Positions 44,315 to 51,624 of a stretch of DNA of 64,000 bases are shown piece by piece (the first letter of the stretch is position 1; every line of letters starts with the position of its first letter). The position numbers were made by a program, and so were the translations under genes. This stretch comes from Nocardioides sp. Root190 (lineage in GTDB: Bacteria; Actinomycetota; Actinomycetes; Propionibacteriales; Nocardioidaceae): NCBI RefSeq assembly GCF_001428565.1, contig NZ_LMIA01000007.1, positions 248,001 through 312,000 of the forward strand, read 5' to 3'. The notes below the pieces were generated by a model, which saw only the letters and a list, made by a program, of their open reading frames with translations, did no database searches and was not told the DNA's origin.

Positions 44315-44611
44315 TCAGCCTTCCATCCGGATCACGCGGGCATGGAGGACGTTGCGTTGCTGCAGGGCCGCGCGCAGGGCGCGGTGCAGCCCGTCCTCCA
44401 GGTAGTAGTCGTCTCTCCACAACACCACGTGGGCGAAGAGGTCACCGAAGAAGGTCGAGTCCTCGTCGAGCAGTGAGGAGAGCTGCAGGGTGTCCTTGGT
44501 CGTGACCAGGTCGTCGAGCCTGACCTGGCGTGGGGGCACGGCTGCCCACCCCCGGGAGGTGAGGCCGTGGTCGGGGTAGGGACGCCCGACCCCCACACGC
44601 TTGAAGATCAC
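44315..44611 (-). CDS. Small conserved protein (VapB-annotated family)
   Basis: 98 residues with a GTG start. IFKRVGVGRPYPDHG at the N-terminus, then DLVTTKDTLQL, FFGDLFAHVV and GLHRALRAALQQRNVLHARV. The same protein occurs widely in actinobacteria next to LytR_C genes and is often annotated as a VapB-family antitoxin. No PIN-domain toxin or any toxin gene is adjacent, so that label is doubtful. Real function unknown. Operon with the LytR_C gene. Confidence 0.78.
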   Translation of the reverse strand: MIFKRVGVGRPYPDHGLTSRGWAAVPPRQVRLDDLVTTKDTLQLSSLLDEDSTFFGDLFAHVVLWRDDYYLEDGLHRALRAALQQRNVLHARVIRMEG

Positions 44612-44668
44612 GGCTTCGGAGTCTACGGGTCTGACGTGCGTCGCCGCGTTCCGCTTAGAGTTCCTGAC

Positions 44669-46300
44669 ATGACGCAGGAGCCGACGCCCGCACCGGAGAC
44701 GCCCGCCCCCGAGGCCGCCGAGACCCCCGAAGCCCCCAACCCCATCGAGCAGGCCATCGCTCCCGGCTACGCCTTCGAGGGAGCCGCGCTCGAGCTGGGC
44801 GGACTGATGGCCGGCCCGGACAGCCTGACCGGCAGCACGATCCGGATCCCGTTGGGCATGCTCAACCGGCACGGCCTCGTCGCCGGAGCGACCGGCACCG
44901 GCAAGACCAAGACCCTCCAGCTCCTCGCCGAGCAGCTGAGCGCCGCCGGAGTCCCGGTCTTCGCCGCCGACATCAAGGGCGACCTGTCCGGGCTGGCAAC
45001 GGCGGGCGAGGCCAGCGACAAGTTGCTCGCCCGGACGAAGTCCGTGGGCCAGGCCTGGACCGCGACGGCCTTCCCCGTCGAGTACTACGCCCTCGGGGGC
45101 GAGGGCATCGGCATCCCGATCCGGGTGACCGTGACGTCCTTCGGGCCGGTCCTGCTCAGCCGGGTGCTCGGGCTCAACGACACCCAGGAGTCGAGCCTGG
45201 GCCTGGTGTTCCACTACGCCGACAAGCACGGCCTGCCGCTGCTCGACCTGCCCGACCTCCGTGCCGTCGTCCAGCACCTCACGAGCGACGAGGGCAAGCC
45301 GGAGCTCAAGGAGCTCGGTGGCCTGTCGGCCGCCACCGCGGGCGTGATCCTGCGCGAGCTCATCGCGTTCTCCGACCAGGGTGCCGACGCGTTCTTCGGC
45401 GAGCCCGAGTTCAACTCCGCCGACCTGCTCCAGCTCGCGGCGGACGGCCGGGGGCTGATCAACCTCGTCGAGCTGCCGAACCTGCAGGACCGCCCGGCGA
45501 TCTTCTCGACCTTCCTGATGTGGCTGCTCGCGGACCTGTTCCACGACCTGCCGGAGATCGGCGACGTCGACAAGCCGAAGCTGGTCTTCTTCTTCGACGA
45601 GGCGCACCTGCTCTTCAACGACGCGTCCAAGCCGTTCCTGGACCAGATCGCCCAGACGGTCCGGCTGATCCGCTCCAAGGGCGTCGGCGTCTTCTTCGTG
45701 ACGCAGAGCCCGACCGACGTACCCGACGCCGTCCTGGCGCAGCTCGGCTCCCGCATCCAGCACCAGCTGCGCGCCCACACCCCGAACGACGCCAAGGCCC
45801 TCAAGGCCACTGTGAACACCTACCCCAAGAGCGCGTACGACGACCTCGGCGAGGTCATCACGACGCTCGGCATCGGCGAGGCGATCGTGACGGTGATGGG
45901 GGAGAAGGGCGCGCCCACCCCGGTCGCGTGGACCCGGCTGCGGGCTCCCGAGTCGTTGATGGCCCCGAGCAGTCCCGAGTCGATGGAGGCGACCGTCAAG
46001 GCCAGCCCCCGCCATGCGACCTACTCCGAGGTCGTCGACCGCGAGTCCGCCCGGGAGATGTTGGCCAAGAAGCTCGAGGAGGGCGCCAGGGCCGACGCCG
46101 AGGCGGCCGGGACGAAGGCGGCCGAGAAGCCCCGGTCCGGCCCGAAGTCGTCCGGTTCCGGGGTCCGCAAGGACGACGGTGGCGGTGTCGGTGGTGTGGT
46201 CAGCGACGTCGTGAAGTCCTCGGCGTTCAAGCAGTTCATGCGCACCGCGGCCGCCGAGATCGCCCGGGGAATGTTCGGGACGGCCCGCCGTCGCAAGTAG
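44669..46300 (+). CDS. HerA-like DUF853 ATPase
   Basis: 543 residues. Walker A LVAGATGTGKTKTLQLLAEQ (about residue 70-90), Walker B LVFFFDEAHLLF, and FVTQSPTDVPDAVLAQLGSR, as in HerA/FtsK-type helicase-like ATPases of the DUF853 family. The N-terminus is Pro/Glu-rich and the C-terminal 90 residues are charged and low-complexity. A DNA-translocation role is suggested by family, not shown. Divergent from the VapB-annotated gene; followed by a strong terminator. Confidence 0.85.
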   Translation: MTQEPTPAPETPAPEAAETPEAPNPIEQAIAPGYAFEGAALELGGLMAGPDSLTGSTIRIPLGMLNRHGLVAGATGTGKTKTLQLLAEQLSAAGVPVFAADIKGDLSGLATAGEASDKLLARTKSVGQAWTATAFPVEYYALGGEGIGIPIRVTVTSFGPVLLSRVLGLNDTQESSLGLVFHYADKHGLPLLDLPDLRAVVQHLTSDEGKPELKELGGLSAATAGVILRELIAFSDQGADAFFGEPEFNSADLLQLAADGRGLINLVELPNLQDRPAIFSTFLMWLLADLFHDLPEIGDVDKPKLVFFFDEAHLLFNDASKPFLDQIAQTVRLIRSKGVGVFFVTQSPTDVPDAVLAQLGSRIQHQLRAHTPNDAKALKATVNTYPKSAYDDLGEVITTLGIGEAIVTVMGEKGAPTPVAWTRLRAPESLMAPSSPESMEATVKASPRHATYSEVVDRESAREMLAKKLEEGARADAEAAGTKAAEKPRSGPKSSGSGVRKDDGGGVGGVVSDVVKSSAFKQFMRTAAAEIARGMFGTARRRK

Positions 46301-46313
46301 CCCCACGACAGCG

Positions 46314-46349
46314 AAACGGTTGCTCCCGGGGATCCGGGAGCAACCGTTT
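46314..46349. terminator. Bidirectional terminator after the HerA-like gene
   Basis: AAACGGTTGCTCCCGG (46314-46329) pairs perfectly with CCGGGAGCAACCGTTT (46334-46349) over 16 bases with a 4-base loop. The A-run and T-run flanking the stem suit termination in both directions, between this gene and the convergent small gene ending at 46364. Confidence 0.85.
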
Positions 46350-46363
46350 GCCTTTCTGGGGGG

Positions 46364-46594
46364 TCAGGCCGTCCAGCGGACGGAGTCGTCGACGAAGTCA
46401 GCGAGCGAGTTCACGCCGCGCAGGTCACTGCGCTGGTGCATGAGCCGGGTCAGGCTCTGGGCGTGTCGGTCACGGAGAGCGGCACGGCGGGCGATGGCGA
46501 GAGCGGCGGCATCCTCGACGGCGGCGACACGGTGGGTGTCGACGGACGTGAGGTGACGGCCGGTCTGGGTCTCAGGAGAGGTCGTCTTCTTCAT
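46364..46594 (-). CDS. Small hypothetical protein
   Basis: 76 residues, no membrane segment, Arg-rich helix in the middle (AALAIARRAALRDRHAQSL) and acidic C-terminus. No family recognised. It has a terminator at its 3' side and its own intergenic space upstream, and its composition fits its neighbours. The ribosome site is weak, so the call is moderate. Confidence 0.5.
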   Translation of the reverse strand: MKKTTSPETQTGRHLTSVDTHRVAAVEDAAALAIARRAALRDRHAQSLTRLMHQRSDLRGVNSLADFVDDSVRWTA

Positions 46595-46720
46595 GACTCA
46601 ACTGTGAGGTGGTGAGGTTTCGACAATCCTGCTGAGTGGTTACAGATCGGTGTCGCGGCGTGTGACTCGCACGACACCGTGCGAGGCAGCGTCTGGCGAG
46701 GTGCTCAGGAACTGATGCGG

Positions 46721-47467
46721 TCAGGATGACAGGACGTCGTACGCCTCGACCATCGCCGGGCCGTACCAGGTCAGCAGCCGTCCGGACACGAGTCGCGTCG
46801 GGACCCGGGTGAAGGCCTCGGGGCCGTCGTCGGCGGTGAAGACGTACGGCTCGTCGGGCAGCAGCACCAGGTCGAGGTCGCTGCGGTCCAGGTCGGCGAG
46901 GTCGACCGCGGGGTAGCGGTCCTCGCCGTGGTCGTGGGCGTTGACCCAGCCCAGTCGGCGCAGCAGGTCGCCGGTGTAGGTCCGCGGGCCGACGACCATC
47001 CACGGGTCGCGCCAGATGGGGACGGCGACGCGGCCGCGCTCCTGTGCCGGCGGGCCGGACCACCGCTCCCGGGCCCGGGCGAGCCAGCCGGGCTGCGGGT
47101 GTTCGAGGGCGACGGCGTACAAGCGGTCGAGGGAGTCGAGGGACTGGGGGACCGTCTCGATGTCGGTGACCCAGACCGCGACGCCCGACTCGCGCAGGCG
47201 GCGTACGTCGAGCGAGCGGTTCTCCTCCTTGTTGGCGACCACCAGGTCCGGCGCCAGGGCCCGCAGCGCAGCGAGGTCGGGGTTCTTGGTGCCGCGCACG
47301 CGCGCGACGTCCAGACCGGCCGGGTGGGTGCACCAGTCGGTCGCGCCGACGAGCCGGTCGGCGACGTCGGTGGCGAGCGCCTCGGTGATCGAGGGCACCA
47401 GCGAGACGATCCGCCGGGGAGGCGCCGTCAGGGGGACCGGATCGCCGAGATCGTCGTGCAGCGCCAT
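46721..47467 (-). CDS. BtuF-like metal/cobalamin-binding protein without signal peptide
   Basis: 248 residues from the ATG at 47467; a longer start at 47503 adds no signal either. The helical-backbone receptor fold of class III ABC binding proteins is clear: RIVSLVPSITEALATD, VGATDWCTHP, LAPDLVVANKEENR, and the C-terminal VVGPRTYTGDLLRRLGW. No lipobox or signal and no permease gene nearby, so a cytoplasmic binding role is possible. Ligand unknown. Confidence 0.8.
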   Translation of the reverse strand: MALHDDLGDPVPLTAPPRRIVSLVPSITEALATDVADRLVGATDWCTHPAGLDVARVRGTKNPDLAALRALAPDLVVANKEENRSLDVRRLRESGVAVWVTDIETVPQSLDSLDRLYAVALEHPQPGWLARARERWSGPPAQERGRVAVPIWRDPWMVVGPRTYTGDLLRRLGWVNAHDHGEDRYPAVDLADLDRSDLDLVLLPDEPYVFTADDGPEAFTRVPTRLVSGRLLTWYGPAMVEAYDVLSS

Positions 47468-47501
47468 GGCGACACCGTAGCCACGCCCGGGTCGGACCGG
47501 C

Positions 47502-47861
47502 ATGATCGGACCGGTGAACGCGATCTTCGGGTGGTGCGTACTTGCTCTGGTGTTCGTCGACGAGCTGCTGGCGATGGCGGCGTTCGGTGTGTGGGGGTGG
47601 CAGCACGACCCCCGGTGGTTGCTGGTGTGGCTGCTGCCGGTGGTCGCGATGACGGTGTGGTTCCTGTTCGCCTCACCGAAGGCGCGCTACGGGAGCACGC
47701 CCGTGCGTGAGGTGGCGAAAGTCGCTGTCTTCGCGCTCGCCGTCCTCGCGCTGGCCGACGCCGGCCACGAGACATGGGCGGTGGCCCTGCTGGTGTTCTC
47801 CGTCGTCGTCAACGGCCTTGCGCTGCTCCCGAGCATCAGGATCCTCGTCGAGCGGGAGTGA
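47502..47861 (+). CDS. YrdB-family (DUF2568) membrane protein
   Basis: 119 residues, four hydrophobic segments (AIFGWCVLALVFVDELLAMA, WLLVWLLPVVAMTVWFLF, AVFALAVLALADAG, AVALLVFSVVVNGLALL). The motif FASPKARYG between helices 2 and 3 is characteristic of the family. Function unknown. Divergent from the BtuF-like gene with 34 bases between starts. A GTG at 47514 is an alternative start. Confidence 0.78.
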   Translation: MIGPVNAIFGWCVLALVFVDELLAMAAFGVWGWQHDPRWLLVWLLPVVAMTVWFLFASPKARYGSTPVREVAKVAVFALAVLALADAGHETWAVALLVFSVVVNGLALLPSIRILVERE

Positions 47862-47891
47862 GCCCGGCCCGGGAGCGCGCGACCGTCTCGC

Positions 47892-48389
47892 TCAGCGGAG
47901 CGCGAGGCTCCCGGAGAGTGCGGGCTTCCAGTCGAGCGCGTCGTGCTCGGCGACGCGTCGCTCCAGGCCACCGGCCACGTCGGCGGGCCACGGAGCGGTC
48001 TTGCGGTCCTCGAGCTTCACGCAGAGGAAGATCTCCTCGAAGACGCAGGCGATCCGCTGGTTGGTGTCGTCCAGGACGTAGACCACCGCGTGGGCTGCGC
48101 GGTCGGACAGCCCGACCAGGCGGACCCGGACCGACATCTGGTCGCCGGTCCGCAGCTCGTGCAGGTAGGTCAGGTGGTGCTCGGCGGACAGGCAGGCGAA
48201 GCCACTGACGATCGGCCAGTTGAAGGGGATGCCGATGTCGTGCAGGGACTCGTCGAGTCCCTCGCTGCCGATGCCCAGGTAGTGCCGGACGTTGAGGAAG
48301 CCGTTGCTGTCCTCGAACGCGGTCGGCACCGGCTGGACCGCGAAGGCGGGGAGGGTGGCGAGCTGGTCGTACGTCGGCTGCGTGCTCAT
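47892..48389 (-). CDS. Hotdog-fold thioesterase
   Basis: 165 residues from the ATG at 48389. 4-hydroxybenzoyl-CoA-thioesterase-like fold: FEDSNGFLNVRHYLGI carries the DxxGxxNxxxY active-site pattern, followed by HHLTYLHELRTGDQMSVRVR. It probably hydrolyses an acyl-CoA. Divergent from the MFS gene, with 149 bases between starts. Substrate unknown. Confidence 0.82.
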   Translation of the reverse strand: MSTQPTYDQLATLPAFAVQPVPTAFEDSNGFLNVRHYLGIGSEGLDESLHDIGIPFNWPIVSGFACLSAEHHLTYLHELRTGDQMSVRVRLVGLSDRAAHAVVYVLDDTNQRIACVFEEIFLCVKLEDRKTAPWPADVAGGLERRVAEHDALDWKPALSGSLALR

Positions 48390-48538
48390 GGCTGGGAGGG
48401 TATCGACAGTCGGCAGCAATTGGTTCGGTGCCGTCCGTGCGTCGTACGATGGAGGCGACGAATTGCTTCTGTGCAACTACCTCGCGCCGGTCGATCCACC
48501 GGTGGTCCAAGGCGGCACCTGACCCCTGGACCGAGGAC

Positions 48539-49825
48539 ATGGCTGATCAGCTGATCGCTCACGCGCCCGACCACGCGCCGACACTGCGGCACGCGACCGG
48601 ACCGACGTACTTCCCCATCGCGCTGGTGGCGCGACTGCCCTACGCGATGATGGTCGTGGGCGTGCTCACCCTCGTCGTGGCCGCGCGCGACTCGCTGGCG
48701 CTGGGTGGCCTCAACTCCGCGATGGTCGGTCTCGGCGCCGCCTGCTTCGGGCCGCTGCTGGGTGCGGCCGCCGACCGGTTCGGCCAGCGGCCGGTGCTGC
48801 TGGTCGCCGGCGTCGCGTCCACCTCGGCCCTCGGCCTGATGGCCTGGGTCGTCTACAGCCCGCTGCCGACCGCCGCGGTGCTCGCCGTGGCCTTCCTGGT
48901 CGGCGCCACGGCGCCGCAGATCGCGCCCATGTCGCGCAGTCGCCTGGTCGAGATCATCGCCGCCCGGATCTCCCCGGCCCGCCGCGAGCGCACCTTCGAC
49001 GCGACGATGGCCTACGAGTCGGCTGCCGACGAGATGGTGTTCATCATCGGCCCGTTCATCGTCGGCCTCCTCGGCACCGCCGTGGACCCGTGGGCGCCCG
49101 TGGCCGCCGCGGCAGTCGTCACCCTCGTGTTCGTCTCGGCCTTCGCCCTGCACCCCACCGCCGTCGCCGTGCGCTCCGTCCGGGGCCAGGCGCTCGCGCC
49201 GGCACCCGTACGGGACCTCGGCCGCCCGGCGCTGGTCGTCGTGGTGGCGGGGATCCTCGGCGTCGGCCTGTTCTTCGGGTCGATGCTGACCTCGCTCACC
49301 GCCTTCATGGGTGGGCACGGCAACCCCGAGGGTGCAGGCCTCGTGTACGGCGTGATGGGCATCGGCTCGGCCGCCTTCGCCCTGGGCGTCGCGTTCTTCC
49401 CCTCGGCCTTCAGCCTCCGGGCCCGCTGGCTGGTCTTCGCCGGCGTCCTGGTCGTCGGCACCGCCGTGCTCCCGCTGGTCGACTCCGTGGCCGGGATGTG
49501 CGCGCTGCTGCTCGTGATCGGGATCGGCGTCGGGCCCACGATGGTCACCCAGTACAGCCTCGGCGCGATGCGCAGCCCGTTCGGTCGCTCCGCCACGGTC
49601 ATGACGATGCTCGGCTCGGCCGTCATCGTGGGGCAGGCAGCGGCCTCCGTGGTCACCGGCACGCTGGCGGACCGGTTCGGGACCGGAGCGGCTCTCCTCG
49701 TCCCGTTCGGTGCCGCTGTGGTCGTGCTGGCCGCCGGCGTCGTCAACTGGGTGCTCTCACCCGTCGCGACGCAGGTTGTCGGCAGCCCGTCGCTCGAGGA
49801 GGCGGACCTCGCTGGCGTTGCGTGA
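48539..49825 (+). CDS. MFS transporter
   Basis: 428 residues, about twelve membrane helices. The MFS loop motif between helices 2 and 3 is GAAADRFGQRPVL, echoed in the second half by GTLADRFGTGAAL. Most likely a proton-driven exporter of drugs or metabolites. The ATG at 48539 follows GAGG; upstream in-frame codons give an unlikely leader. The 3' end overlaps the convergent sigma factor gene by 69 bp. Confidence 0.88.
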   Translation: MADQLIAHAPDHAPTLRHATGPTYFPIALVARLPYAMMVVGVLTLVVAARDSLALGGLNSAMVGLGAACFGPLLGAAADRFGQRPVLLVAGVASTSALGLMAWVVYSPLPTAAVLAVAFLVGATAPQIAPMSRSRLVEIIAARISPARRERTFDATMAYESAADEMVFIIGPFIVGLLGTAVDPWAPVAAAAVVTLVFVSAFALHPTAVAVRSVRGQALAPAPVRDLGRPALVVVVAGILGVGLFFGSMLTSLTAFMGGHGNPEGAGLVYGVMGIGSAAFALGVAFFPSAFSLRARWLVFAGVLVVGTAVLPLVDSVAGMCALLLVIGIGVGPTMVTQYSLGAMRSPFGRSATVMTMLGSAVIVGQAAASVVTGTLADRFGTGAALLVPFGAAVVVLAAGVVNWVLSPVATQVVGSPSLEEADLAGVA

Positions 49826-51025
49826 GCGAGCCGCGGCCGTCCGGAACTGATCCGCGGCCGCCTCGTGGCGCCCCGCCCGCTCGAGCAGGTCACCACGGAC
49901 GCTCGGCACCAGCGGTGAGTCGCGCAGCGCGCCGGGCTCGATCGCGTCGAGGACTGCCAGGCCCGCCTCCGGTCCTCCGGCCCGGCCGTGGGCCACGGCA
50001 CGGTTGACCTCCACCACGGGGCCGGGAGCAGCGGTCGCGAGGACGTCGTACCAGCGCGCGATGCGGGTCCAGTCGGTGGCCGCCGCGCTCGCGGACCGTG
50101 CGTGCTCCGCCGCGATCGCCGCCTGCAGGTAGTACCGACCCACCGGGAGGCCCCTGCGGGCGAGCTCCTCGGCCCGCGTCAGCGCTGCGAGCCCCCTCCG
50201 GATGAGCAGGGCGTCCCAGCGGGAGCGGTCCTGGTCGTCGAGCAGGACCGGTTCGCCGTCGGCGTCGGTGCGCGCGGGCAGGCGGGAGGCCTGCAGCTCG
50301 AGCAGCGCCTGGAGGCCGTGGACCTCCGGCTCGTCGGGGGCGACGTCGGCCAGCAGCCGGGCGAGCCGGATGGCCTCCATCGCGAGGTCGGGTCGACTCC
50401 AGTCGTCACCCGCCGTGGCGACGTACCCCTCCGTGAAGACGAGGTAGACCACCGCCATCACGTCGTCGAGCCGCTGCGTGCGCTCCTCGCCCGTCGGGAG
50501 CTCCAGCTGGGCCCCGGCGTCGACGAGGGTGCGCTTGGCCCGTGAGATCCGCTGTCCCATGGTGGCGTCGGGCACCAGGAAGCCGCGTGCGATCTCGGGT
50601 GTGGTCAGGCCCCCGACCAGGCGCAGGGTGAGGGCGGCGCGCGACTCCGGCGTCAGGGCCGGGTGGCAGCAGAGGAAGACCAGCCGCAGGACGTCGTCCT
50701 CGATGTGGTCGACCTGCGAGTCCAGGTCGGGCATCGCGCTCACCTCCTCCGCGGCGTGGCCGAGCTCCTCGGTCTTGCGCCGCAGCGTCGCGGCGCGGCG
50801 GAACGTGTCGACGGCGCGGCGCTTGGCGGTCGTCATCAGCCAGGCGCCCGGGTTCCCGGGCACGCCGCTGGTCGGCCAGCTCTCCAGGGCGGCGACCAGC
50901 GCGTCCTGCGCGAGGTCCTCGGCGAGCTCCACGTCCCGGGTCATCCGGGCCAGGGCTCCGACGAGGCGGGCCGACTCGAGCCGCCAGGTGGCGGTGATCG
51001 CGTCGGCGGTCGTGACATCGGCCAT
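49757..51025 (-). CDS. ECF-type sigma factor with C-terminal TPR-like extension (ECF42-like)
   Basis: 422 residues from the ATG at 51025. Sigma-2 region (VELAEDLAQDALVAALESWP, TTAKRRAVDTFRR) and sigma-4 region (LTLRLVGGLTTPEIARGFLV, MGQRISRAKRTL) are followed by about 220 helical residues resembling TPRs. This architecture and the adjacent DGPF/YCII gene match ECF42 sigma factors, which lack anti-sigma factors. Target promoters unknown. Confidence 0.9.
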   Translation of the reverse strand: MADVTTADAITATWRLESARLVGALARMTRDVELAEDLAQDALVAALESWPTSGVPGNPGAWLMTTAKRRAVDTFRRAATLRRKTEELGHAAEEVSAMPDLDSQVDHIEDDVLRLVFLCCHPALTPESRAALTLRLVGGLTTPEIARGFLVPDATMGQRISRAKRTLVDAGAQLELPTGEERTQRLDDVMAVVYLVFTEGYVATAGDDWSRPDLAMEAIRLARLLADVAPDEPEVHGLQALLELQASRLPARTDADGEPVLLDDQDRSRWDALLIRRGLAALTRAEELARRGLPVGRYYLQAAIAAEHARSASAAATDWTRIARWYDVLATAAPGPVVEVNRAVAHGRAGGPEAGLAVLDAIEPGALRDSPLVPSVRGDLLERAGRHEAAADQFRTAAARSRNASEVRLLERRAADNLRRDG

Positions 51026-51042
51026 GCGGCCAAGCCTAGGGG

Positions 51043-51162
51043 GCGCGAAGTGCGAGGTTTTCTCCATCGAGGTGCGCAGGATGCTCCTCGGGGGCGGGAC
51101 ATCTGCCGCACCTCGACGGAGAAATCCTGCCACTTCGGCGGAGAAACCCGCGCACTTCGCGC
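51043..51162. repeat. Palindromic GCGCGAAGTGCG element between the DGPF and sigma genes
   Basis: The outer arms (51043-51065 and 51140-51162) match at 21 of 23 positions and begin GCGCGAAGTGCG. A second pair of related copies with CGGAGAAA and CACTTCG lies inside, so a short motif of about 22 bases is repeated in both orientations. It separates the DGPF gene stop from the sigma start, where it may terminate or attenuate transcription. Confidence 0.65.
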
Positions 51163-51166
51163 GCGG

Positions 51167-51544
51167 TCAGGAGTCGGCTGGGGTGGGACCCTCGTCGGGG
51201 ACCTGGCGCAGGCTGGCGACCATGGAGCACTCGGGCCAGTGCTTGGCGTGGAGGTCGGCGAACTCCTGCTGGCCGGCGATCGCCTCCTCGAGGGTGTCGT
51301 ACTGCAGCAGCGCCCAGCCGCCGACGGCCTCCCTGGCCTCGGCGTAGGGGCCGTCGACGCGGGTGACCTCGCCCTTGCGGACCACGAAGTTCACGGCGTC
51401 CTCGAGGCCGAACAGTCCGCCTCCGTCGAGGAAGTGGCCGTTCTGCGCCTGCTCCCCGATGTAGTTGTCCATGGCGTCGAAGAGCGCCTGCGGCGGGTTG
51501 CCCTGTCCCTCTTCCATGCGTACGAATCCCATGAAACGCGGCAT
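51167..51544 (-). CDS. YCII/DGPF-domain protein, sigma-factor partner
   Basis: 125 residues from the ATG at 51544. Small alpha/beta YCII-like domain with the diagnostic VDGPYAEAREAVGGW (DGPF motif) and MPRFMGFVRMEEGQ at the N-terminus. Proteins of this family accompany ECF42 sigma factors; their function is not established, though a small-molecule sensing role has been suggested. It lies upstream of the sigma gene, with a palindromic element between. Confidence 0.85.
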   Translation of the reverse strand: MPRFMGFVRMEEGQGNPPQALFDAMDNYIGEQAQNGHFLDGGGLFGLEDAVNFVVRKGEVTRVDGPYAEAREAVGGWALLQYDTLEEAIAGQQEFADLHAKHWPECSMVASLRQVPDEGPTPADS

Positions 51545-51624
51545 CTCGATCAGTCCTTCTCGTTCTTGTAGGTGAGTGGTTCCGAACCTACGTCGAACGG
51601 GCGGACCGGTCTTCGACATCGATC

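Noticed and set aside
44315..44611. Type II toxin-antitoxin locus
   Set aside because: Only the VapB-annotated family member is present; neighbours encode a LytR_C protein and a HerA-like ATPase, with no PIN or other toxin.
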